DNA of 64,000 bases from Margaritispora aquatica (Eukaryota > Ascomycota > Leotiomycetes > Helotiales > Discinellaceae), in NCBI GenBank assembly GCA_007644065.1, contig VJWN01000020.1, positions 611,874 to 675,873 of the forward strand, read 5' to 3'. How positions within the stretch are numbered: the stretch's first letter is position 1; the number at the start of each line of letters is the position of its first letter. Below, one piece after another: positions 54,831 through 64,000 of the stretch. The position numbers were made by a program, and so were the translations under genes. The notes under the pieces are model-generated. The model worked only from the letters and a program-made list of their open reading frames with translations. It made no database searches and was not told the DNA's origin.

Positions 54831-57800
54831 CTTGACACAAAGGTCTAGTTGGTCTGGGAGTGGAAGCGATATTGAACTGGATTCTAGGCATGCAGATGGT
54901 AGAAGGAATACTGGCTGGCCTTTAAATACGGCTAACTCTCGACGTTGAGCTGTTGGAAATACGCTTTATGTTCTAAAGCAGAAATGGAGTCCGAGCTCCT
55001 ATCACTGCCTGACGAAATAGTGATGCATCAACATAGCATCACTAACATGTTCTTGATCCCGATTTAGGGATGACAGATCAGGAGAGACAGTGATCCCGGT
55101 CCCAGCCAGTGCCGGATCAATGGTGGCATGGCAGAGAGAGAATATTCACTTCTGATTGAGAACCCACTGGTGTTGAGGGTTGGCTTGTATTGTACTCTTT
55201 CGCATTCTCTCGCCTGGCTCACCACGTCAACCAGTTCGCATGGGCTTCATTTCGACGAATTGGACTCGGCGGAGACGAGAGGTAGCCTGAGGAGCAAATT
55301 GGGGTTGATTTGTATTACCAATAACTTAGAGCCCACCTCATGCTCGGGCTCTCATATAGGGAGTAGTGCCCAAGGGCGTGTGTAAGCCTATGTTTGGAAC
55401 TCTGGATTCGGATATCAAAGATGGATTTGGGACAGTGTTAAAGGACTATTTGGGAAGGGGAAAGAAGGAATTGTACACCAGCAGTACTAATACGAGGGGC
55501 AGTATGCAGGTATGACTTTATGTTTGATGTTTGATACAGTACGACTCTGCATATCATTTGGCAGACTGACGAAGTAGTTGAATAGCCACTTTAAACTTAA
55601 TCCTAATGACTTCAATTCGTCCTTGCCTTTTCTTGTCAGTCGCTACCTGTGAATCCAAGCCCGAGTTTTCGAACCGGCAGACTTTCCATGAGGTGAAATC
55701 CAACTCCAAGATATTCTGTAATCGGTGTTTGATTACTACCAAATGTGTCAAAATAAGTATCACAACAAAATGACTGTTTATCCAACCATGGTAGAGGCAT
55801 GGATATATCAAAATAAAGATGCTGATCTTGCGAGAATTGGAAGTGGTTGATCCAGCTTTGAGCCCAAAATATTTACTTCTGAATTTGTTTCATTGATTAT
55901 AATATCAAAACCTTTAGCGATGATATTTATTTAGTTACCAGCGTGTCATCATCTGTATATTATCTGTAGTCTAAATTTGAGCCTAACGATAGCGACAACG
56001 CGGGAGTCAAAGTTACAAAGGCTCTTTGAAGTCTTCGCTAAGGTGTGTTCAGATGCAGGCTTTGAGTTTACCAGTAATAACGGCCATGCGGTATCCTGCA
56101 GGGTACGGCGTTTTGAGCCGTGCCTGTCAGTATCATCATAGAGTTCAACAGCGCAGCGGGCGTTTTGAGTTCGTTTACTCATGTTACGCCCGGTTGACAC
56201 TTGGCACTTGACCGTTGGTATCGGCATTCATTCTAATAGAGTTTCGGCAAAGAGAGAACGTACCCGATGGAGGCGTGTTAGTAGGCAAAGGAGTGATTTG
56301 ATGCTTTTTCGGTTCTTGTTGACCCGACCCTGTTCAGTAGCTTAGCTTACAGGTTGCAAACAGTTTCAGGAAGGCAATTTTCAATTTCAATATGAAAGCG
56401 AGTATGAATAGGGGTAGTCACTGTACATCGATGAAATAGCTTCAATGGTGGATCTTTTGGAACGCATTATTCGATTATTGGTAACCGAATAGCAAGTTCC
56501 AGAGTCGGCTAGTCATCTGCAAATATGAAGCTGGCCTTTTGGTGTTGAGATTGGATATCAATGAGGTTCCATATCTCTTCAAGCCAGCCGCGCAAGCAAT
56601 ACGCACGCGATGTCAAGATGCTGTCTCGGTAAACAATTTGCATTATCTTAGTATGGTACTAGTTTCTAGCTGTTGAGATTTCCTTCCCTATCCAATGCTG
56701 CGGATTTTGGTAACTGCATGAGCTCTACTAGGCCTAGCCGAGCGACACACTAGCAAGGAAGCGAAACTCAAATCAATATCAATACCGATATCAAAGTTTA
56801 TTCCTTTTCGTCGTGTGCCCTGTTGGGAAGTCGAAGTGGGAAAATAAGCCATTCGGGGTTATGAGTCGTTTGATTTCACAATGCTTTCTTGAATCATGAA
56901 ATTGGTGACGACACCATCCGTCCACTTCCCATATTCCAATCTCGGTCCACACCATGTCATCTCGAGATCCATCTACATACCAGAACACGATCTCCGACCC
57001 GCATAGCATTCAATATCCGTCTTCTCCTCATCGCAGCCAGTACAACTGACTCGCAAACCCATTATGAGGAGAAAAATAGGCTCCGCAAACCTCAATTCGA
57101 CCACCTGCATCAAGACACAAGACAACGAAAGCCAACCGCTGTCTGCCTTCTGCTGTCCGCCTCATCGGGACGACGATCTTGCCTTTAATAGCCAACATGC
57201 TGATGCCAAGCGATGCTCAAAATCTATGTTCGAGATCTTGAAAATGAAAATGAAAACAAAAAGTGTTAAGAGGAGATGATCTGCATCCGGGGCGCTCGAG
57301 CCGTGGGCCGTACCAGGTGCCTGGGGCCGGATCGTCCACTTCTCGCACCACTGGCGTTGAGGATCTTTGGTGGGGGAGAGGATTTATTGGATATGAGGAT
57401 TTAGGGGTTAAAGCGGATACGGGATGAGCGAGATGTAATAATTTCTTTTTTCCTCCGTGAAAAAGGAAAATCAATGTAGCTTTTGGGGCTTTTGAGGCTT
57501 GTGGGGAAGGGGTTGGAGGATGGGGATGATGAGTCTGCTGATGGGAGAAAGTTGACACTTGAGGAAATGATCACCATTACCAGCATTCTAGATGTCTGGA
57601 CAGTGGAATGCGGTGAAGAGGAAAATAAAAACGGTGAGGGACTGTACATTATCTTGAAGTGAGACTTTTGGACGTGCGGCCAACTGTGCTGGAATTCGAA
57701 TGACTCGAGTATGGGCGGCGGTAAGAATTTTTCTCTTCTACGGTTTGATATACGAAGTGTGCATGTATCGTAGATTTGTGTATCTCAGCGGTGTGCTACT

Positions 57801-60800
57801 TGCCTCTCTGGTTTGGTCGGCTTTACAAGCAGTCGGGTAGATGGCAGATAGATGAATGACGATGAGTTACTCCTTGATAATTATGCTTGAGCAGCTGAGC
57901 ATACACTACGAAATTTGACGTTGACGACGATAATGACCAGCCCGTATTTTCTTGAAGTGTGTTGACTGGTGGCTGAGGGAGGCGGTGGATGTGGAACTCC
58001 GAACACTCCAAAAATTTTCTAAACCACGAAGAATAGAACGCCAAGGCGAGAGTAGCAATATCAAACAGTGGAAGTAGATTTTTTTTTGGATATAGGAGTA
58101 CTCGCCTAGTTCATCTTCTTGGCTGCTTAAGTTGATTCAGATTTGGATGATGTGACAGCGGCAGTAGGAAATTAAAATTGAGAAAACTTCGAGCTAAGCC
58201 TGGAGAACAAAAGGAACCTACTATAGGAACTAGATAGCTGCTATGTATTTGCTTGCCTAGACCCTACGAACAAGCTACTTGTGTTTTATTTTTCATTTTT
58301 ATTAAATGTCCTCAATCTATAGGGAAGCCCCCCCAAGGGAATTTGAAGTCATCAACTGGCTGTCCATCATTGCCGAGTAGGCTTGTGAATGTGACTTAAT
58401 TGGTAGAAACGAGTCCAGACCAGAGAAACCCAGCAAAACGTAAATAATCAAAGTTAGATACAATAATTTTCATCAAGCTTCCCTTAAAATTCAAAACTGT
58501 GTAATTGAGCTCAGAATACGGTAGCAATTGATACCACTGTCCTGAATCCCCTTGCCAAAACCACAATAACACCGCAAAAGAAATAATTGACAGAGATGCA
58601 TTGCATAAGGACAATATCCGTCGGGCATGACCCAGCAGAGCTGAATAAGGGCGATCATTACCTCAAACGGTAACAGTCGCTTCTGTTTGTAATAGTATGT
58701 GAAACAGCTGTAGAATACATACAGAAACGCCAAAGGAGCACGATGGAAGGAAGGAATAAACGAACTAAGGATCAGGCAGATTGCCATTTATGGAGGAGGC
58801 CGTTCATATTTCAGCCACCTGCTGCTCACCCGACTAGTGACTGAGCTAGAAGGATTTTTTGGAAGCTTTGAAGCTTCACAGGTGGCCTGATTCTGAGGCT
58901 CCTCAAAGAAGCTGATGGATAACTTGAAACACTTCTAGAAGACGGCGGCTCCGAAAGAACGACCGAGTGTCGCAAAGCAAGCAAGACATATGAGTCAAGT
59001 AAATAACCTGTCCTCGGCTGCTTGAATCTCGCATCTAGCCAGCGCTTCGTCCGTTCTGTTGCAAGCAAGACATTCACGGAGATAATCGTACTCGGACAGA
59101 ACTGATAACGAGCTCGCCAAAATATGAGGAATCAGAAAGACGCTAGATCATCGAAGAACTGAATCATGTCCGAAGGCAACTTCCGCGCTGCATTTGCTCT
59201 GGTCTCTTGAGTGTGTATCGGAGACATAGCTGGGAACTCACCGTGTAGGAGGAAGAATTACGAGTACTCGTATAAGTGAGTAGAAACGGAGGTTTTAACA
59301 TGTCCTTGTCTTCAAAGATTTCAAGGTTGTGATCCTTCGTATGTGTAGCAGTGAGCCAAAGCGGCGAAGATGCGTCACAATTATGTGACTATAGCCATGA
59401 GATGTGGAAGAGAACATAAACGAGTTAAAAATTACCTATATACTTGTCTAACTTACGCTGTAAATCATAATTTTTTCAATAGCGTGACAACATGTGCATT
59501 TCCCTTCGAAGCATAGGTGTGCAAGGACTTCCAGCTGAAAAGTAGCAGGCGTAGTGGGCCATAGCTAGCCTCTTGACACCGTGAAACGCATGCTTTCATC
59601 TGCCAAAGGAGAAGTGCTTGCGAAGAAGCTCCGAAACTGCAACTCTAGTGACGTCTATCTCGTGGCAAAAGCGTGGTAGGTTGAGCCGGACATTCCACAT
59701 TTCCTAGAACGCTTGAGGAAATGGCTTGCGACGATGTCTTTGAACTCGGACTTTCAATGAACATACCAGTGATACATTGATAAGGACGACGCGTTGCGAA
59801 CCTCTCCGCCTTATCTCAGACTGTGTTGAGGATTGATCATTGGATTGTTCTCGAAGCTTTGGCTTTCTCATAATTTGGAGGTGGGAAAGTTGGAAGGATG
59901 TGGTGTCTTGCTTGGAGACTTTCCCTCACAGCCCTCTCCACGTGCGAGAGACTGTGCTACCTCGTGGTCAACGTGTTTGTCTCAAGGAGACTTGGAATTA
60001 TGTTCGAGAATATTTCACTTTCTCGCTTGAGGTGGGTCCGAGTATGTTAAAGGGGTGTAGAGTAGGTGTTACTAGGCCTGTAGCACTTACTCTTTCGGGA
60101 TCATGCCGTATGGAATGAGGAGATACTAAGATAACTACGGGAATTTTTAGGGCACTCAATCTGAAGCAATATGACTTGATGATTAGTAAAAGGTATGGTG
60201 ACCGAGACGGTTGGTTTCTAAATGTGTTGCCTCAAGACACACATTCAGCCTCACTTGAATGTCAGATTCAGGTTGGTAAATGACTGGAATGACCAAGCAA
60301 GATTACACTATTTTAGCAAGAGGCAGAAAATGTATCTGAGAGTAGATTTCAGGGAAGGTCAAAGAAGCTGTACTGTTTTTTTGTTGTGACCTTGGACGAA
60401 AACAAGATGACTATAATCCCAAAGCTCAATTGAAATACTCACAAACTTGGAAGAAAAAAATATGCCTGGGGGATTATTAAAAGCATAGAAGCACTTGCTT
60501 TACGTGTAACTATACAGCAAGTTTCTGCTGGTGGTTGTGATTGTTGTTCGACAGTTCATATCATGCTTCTCGAAGATTTTACCTCGCTTGACCATGTAAA
60601 TGTTCAAAACGATTGGCAATCTGTCGTAAAGAAGCTCTTCAGGTAGGGTTCGATATTGGATAGGAAACAAACGAAACAACTTGATCACGAAGGTAACAAA
60701 GCTGATCTTTGCAAAATTGTGAAACGTGAAGATTCATGTAAGTACCGCTGGCAAACATCATGCATGCATACATAACCATCATGCATGGTCAAGCACATGC

Positions 60801-61657
60801 TGAATGCACTGTTACCTTACTCATTTTCTTATCTCCTGAACAGCGGTAAGCACCTGAAAAAGGCACAAACTTGGTTTGCTCAACCTACCAGATAGGCAAT
60901 CAATCCGTTTCGAAACAGCGATCTATCACCAACCCAATGACCTCGTGCATATCTTCAGGTCCACCCCATTACCAATGAGTTGTGAGCTCATCACCAACAT
61001 TGAAGAGGTTACACAGGCAACAAAAACAAAGCCACACGAGAACATGTGCTCCAAATCCAAACGCGCGCGTGAACATGCACCCGTCCCATCCCACTGCTCG
61101 TTGTGCGTCTATTCCCTATTCCCTATCCACGCCACGGCCAAGACAACCGGACCGGGTATGACGGCAAGCAAAAAATTTACCAACACCAGGAAACTTTTCC
61201 GGATGCAATCCCGCCAATCATGCTACTCAATTAGCATTAAGCGAAATCGAACCTGAGTAAAGAACTGGAAACTCGGGCTCTGCCCGAAGAGTGGACCTTA
61301 CCTTTCCTACCACTTTTTTAGTGAAGAATGTGCGCTGTATGATGGCGACGGTTTGGTGCGGAGGCGAGAATAGGAGGAAAAGCTTGATTGAATGCTAGGA
61401 GGCTTGAAAGGCTCAAGATTGTGCGGGCAGTGCCCGATGCTCGGCGATGGAGGTGCTTAATCTAGAGAAATTGACTCATTGGAGAGTATACTTGTATTTC
61501 GTATATCCTCATTATTGATGTGGTTTTGCAATCCAAGAATCGGTGAGCTTGTTGCATTCCATGAGCTCGGAGAGTCAGTGGAATTATCATCGTCATCACG
61601 TTAACATATACTATGATAATATACCCTCTCAACGAAGAATAATACTTTAGCTCTACC
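54831..61657. other. Gene-poor 6.8-kb region
   Basis: I found no intact gene here. Weakly coding-like fragments occur on the minus strand at 58396-58787, where two overlapping frames are hydrophobic with Trp and Tyr (FLYVFYSCFTYYYKQKRL; SLSIISFAVLLWFWQGDSG), as if from a broken membrane protein. Other frames (for example 57217-57649 and 60876-61256) have biased composition and no domain. The right end holds the promoter of the MFS gene with two palindromes (separate entry). Confidence 0.5.
61273..61436. promoter_or_regulatory. Two CGGGC-N3-GCCCG palindromes upstream of the MFS gene
   Basis: CGGGC-TCT-GCCCG lies at 61274-61286 and CGGGC-AGT-GCCCG at 61424-61436. Both have five-base arms and a three-base spacer, start 150 bp apart, and lie about 370 and 220 bp before the start codon at 61658. 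Inverted CGG triplets are the known type of site for dimeric Zn2Cys6 regulators. Binding is inference. Confidence 0.55.
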
Positions 61658-63320
61658 ATGTCTCAAAACCACCGTGAAGACTCTGGTGTCAAATCCGAAA
61701 AGATCGTTCTTCCAACGCAGGAAAATCATCAGGATGATGGAGAGTCTATACACAGTGTCAGTTCAATCGACGACACGCCAATGGATCATGTAACCACCCA
61801 AGTCTCTCATACACAAGATGCTCCAATCCAAAATTACAGCTCCTACATCGAGGTCCCGGATGAGGTCTATGACAGACTTGCACCATCAAAAAAACTTGTG
61901 ATTGTAACTTTGCTATCATACTGCAGTTTCCTTGCTCCCATATCGAGCACGACTATCTTGTCTGCTATTCCCGAGGTGGCTCAAACCTATCACAGCACTG
62001 GAACCGTCATCAATCTCTCTAATGCGTTATATATGCTTTTCATGGGAGTAAGTCCTGCCTTCTGGGGGCCACTCAGCCAAGTATATGGACGAAGACAGGT
62101 GAGATTTCATCTCCATCCTGACGACATGAACTCACAAAGGCTAGATATGCCTTATCACGGCACTATTGTTCTGTGCCTGCTCACTCGGCACAGCTTTGTC
62201 GCCTAATCTCGCCTCCTATTATGTTTTCAGGATCCTGACCGCATTTGAAGGAACCAGCTTCCTGAATGTCGGTGCCTCATGCATCGGGGATATCTACCGG
62301 CCTACCGAGCGTGCAACCGCTATGGGTTGGTTCCTCTCTGGCACACTCATCGGGCCTGCATTCGGGCCGTTTATTGGAGGCATCATCGTGACTTTCAAGT
62401 CATGGCGAGTCATCTTCTTCCTTCAGACAGCCTTAGCCGGCGTTGCTCTAGTTGGGGCGTACTTCCTTTTGCCGGAGACGGCACATTCCATGAAAAAGGA
62501 TGATATGGTAGGGCTGCCGTTGAAGGCAAAAGCAAAGCTACTTTGGCGGATGCTGAATCCTTGGCGGGTTCTTCGGCTATACAAATACCCAAACTTAATC
62601 ATGGCGGCTTTGGCGTCCAGCAGCTTGGTGTGGAACATGTATTCCCTTTTAACGCCGATTCGATATGTGCTCAATCCGCGCTTCAATCTCACCTCACCAA
62701 TTCAGTCTGGCCTGTTCTATCTTGCTCCAGGGTGCGGTTATATCTTAGGGACGTTCTTTGGTGGGCGATATGCTGACCATGTTACCATCAAATGGGCAGC
62801 CAAGAGAGGAGGAGTTCGGGTACCCGAGGACCGTTTGCGTTCTGCGATCCCTTTCATGGGCATTGTAATTCCCGTTTGCATGCTGCTGTACGGCTGGTCG
62901 GTCGAGAAGGCTTTTGGAGGCATTGCCTTGCCTGTCATTATGATGTTCTTTCAAGGCGTTGCGCAGCTCTTCTGCTTTCCATCACTAAATACCTATTGTT
63001 TGGATGTGATGCAAGCTAATGGTGCTGAAGTTATCGCAGGTAATTATATGATTCGTTATCTTTTTGCCGCACTTGGGAGTGCTGTTGTTCTCCCAGCTGT
63101 TGAAAGCATTGGCGTAGGATGGTTCTCAACGATTAGTGCTGGCTTCCTAGTCACAAGTGCAGCGGCTCTTGTCGCAGCTGTCATTTGGGGACCGAGTTGG
63201 AGGGATGGGATTGATAAGAAGCGAAGGGCGAAAAGAAGGGTTTCAAAGAGTGTCTCAGAGGAACAGAATATGACCGTGACGGATAAAATCCATAGTGATA
63301 AGGAGAAAGACATGGTGTAA
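61658..63320 (+). CDS. MFS drug:H+ antiporter-type transporter (DHA1, 12 TM)
   Basis: This is a 538-aa plasma-membrane-type MFS exporter. Exons are 61658-62098 and 62145-63320, joined in phase 0 (donor CAG|GTGAGA, acceptor GCTAG|ATA). The splice rebuilds the MFS loop and TM3: GPLSQVYGRRQICLITALLFCACSLGTALSP. The first 80 residues are hydrophilic. Then come TM1 (VIVTLLSYCSFLAPISSTTIL), the DHA1 motif-C-like stretch FLSGTLIGPAFGPFIGGIIV, SWRVIFFLQTALAGVALVGAYFLLPET, a central loop, and six more helices with GNYMIRYLFAALGSAVVLP. The tail is basic and ends EKDMV. The family contains multidrug, polyamine, dityrosine and organic-acid exporters; the substrate is unknown. Two CGG palindromes in the promoter hint at control by a zinc cluster regulator. 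Confidence 0.93.
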
Positions 63321-63602
63321 ATACGAAGAATATTCGTGAAGAAAAAAAACTCGCCAAATAGCTAGCCATAAAAAGACATAGTGTAGAATTTCGAGCTATA
63401 TTTCTTGTTAGATAGCGATGCTTGAGCTCAAAGTGTGTTCAAGTGCGAATATCTGAGCTATTCTCTTGCGTAATCTTTGGAATGTTCCTCCACACACCCT
63501 GTAAAATCACATCACAAGCTGGTACACACCGTCATTCTGATTGATATCTGGCAGTATTTTGCTTTTGATGGCGACCAACCCTGCACTCTTTGGGTCAAAC
63601 AT
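63321..63602. other. Short intergenic gap between convergent genes
   Basis: Under 300 bp of 3' flanks of the MFS gene and the WD40 gene; nothing distinct is seen. Confidence 0.4.
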
Positions 63603-64000
63603 TTAACCGAAAGTTATTTTTTGTCTCGTGAGATCATTAAAGACATCCTCAAGGACCTTCCGCTTCTTGTTAATCCCCTCACTGGTGTCGTAATCTTCAG
63701 TATTCCTGTTGCTTTCCTCTTCCGCATCAAGTATATCATCTTCAAAAGTTCGAGGAACCCATGCCCTGATCTGGCCATCCGTGTGCGCAGAATAAATCCC
63801 TTCGGTCTGACCTCTCCACACCATAGATGTGATACGACTTTGAATGTTTCTTTCACCTGTTCTTGACCGGAGGCTTGAGGTATTTGGACCTGGAACTCTG
63901 AGGCGCTTCAGTAAGCGACCCTCATGCATCTCGAACGCCAATATTTCTTTTTCATTCGGGTAAAACAGTACTTCTTTCCTTGGAGCCGACAAAGAAGTTG
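63603..64000 (-). CDS. WD40-repeat protein C-terminus, ERCC8/CSA-like, partial
   Basis: This is the C-terminal piece of a WD40 protein cut by the right edge. The frame is open to the end of the window and stops at 63603. The last blades are visible: VLFYPNEKEILAFEMHEGRLLKRLRVPG and ITSMVWRGQTEGIYSAHTDGQIRAWVPR, where the Trp-Asp position at the blade end is replaced by RAW. The tail EDDILDAEEE...KKRKVLEDVFNDLTRQKITFG resembles the C-terminus of fungal homologues of CSA/ERCC8 (Rad28/Ckn1), substrate receptors of a CUL4-DDB1 ubiquitin ligase in transcription-coupled repair. That identification rests on a short stretch. Whether 63992 marks an exon start cannot be seen. Confidence 0.72.
   Translation of the reverse strand, partial: TSLSAPRKEVLFYPNEKEILAFEMHEGRLLKRLRVPGPNTSSLRSRTGERNIQSRITSMVWRGQTEGIYSAHTDGQIRAWVPRTFEDDILDAEEESNRNTEDYDTSEGINKKRKVLEDVFNDLTRQKITFG

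Noticed and set aside
60876..61256. 126-codon open frame upstream of the MFS gene
   Set aside because: No recognisable domain, low-information composition, and close to the promoter palindromes; treated as chance.

Overview
The window is nuclear DNA of a filamentous ascomycete (Pezizomycotina). The evidence is short spliceosomal introns of about 45-70 bp with GTANGT donors and CTAAC/CTAAT branch points, long intergenic stretches rich in simple repeats, and a gene set typical of this group (Clr5-domain protein, UncA-type kinesin, fungal ATG5, SPT16 and Sae2/Ctp1). The overall feel of the proteins is closest to Leotiomycetes, but that is inference. I found no convincing tRNA, rRNA, CRISPR array or intact transposon.

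Layout. 0-2.6 kb: the 5' part of a Dal5/allantoate-type MFS permease is divergent from an imidazolonepropionase-like amidohydrolase, a likely uptake-plus-hydrolysis pair. 4.3-5.5 kb: a membrane-anchored FkbM-type methyltransferase gene split into several small exons. 7.4-9.1 kb: a Mae1/TehA-SLAC1 transporter. 10.9-11.9 kb: an NmrA/EasG-like NAD(P)-binding protein. 13.3-15.4 kb: a Clr5-TPR protein spliced by a GC-AG intron. It is divergent from a small orphan gene, and the intergenic space carries a same-strand array of a TTCCATGCATGA-like motif. 18.0-23.0 kb: a kinesin-3 (Unc104/KIF1) heavy chain. 23.9-25.5 kb: a BAHD-type acyltransferase.

25.5-30.9 kb is a gene-free 5.4 kb block full of microsatellites. 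It precedes a large disordered regulator-like protein (30.9-33.4 kb) that has only the first half of a Zn2Cys6 cluster. 35.8-39.2 kb: SPT16 of the FACT complex, six exons, 1030 aa. 40.0-42.7 kb: a decayed multi-exon gene for a secreted-type protein, with a homopolymer frameshift and an in-frame stop. 44.1-46.7 kb: Sae2/Ctp1/CtIP. 47.2-48.7 kb: a CDC50/Lem3 flippase subunit. 49.7-50.6 kb: ATG5. 51.2-52.9 kb: broken minus-strand coding remnants. 52.9-54.8 kb: a seven-exon multipass membrane protein. 54.8-61.7 kb is gene-poor. 61.7-63.3 kb: a DHA1-type MFS transporter whose promoter has two CGGGC-N3-GCCCG palindromes. 63.6 kb to the end: the C-terminus of a WD40 protein resembling ERCC8/CSA.

The conserved core genes (SPT16, SAE2, CDC50, ATG5, kinesin-3) are separated by accessory metabolism and transport genes. 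Apart from the permease/amidohydrolase pair I see no pathway cluster. The points most worth following are the motif array at 15.7-16.5 kb, the half zinc cluster regulator behind its 5.4 kb upstream block, the paired palindromes before the MFS gene, and the two pseudogene-like regions.
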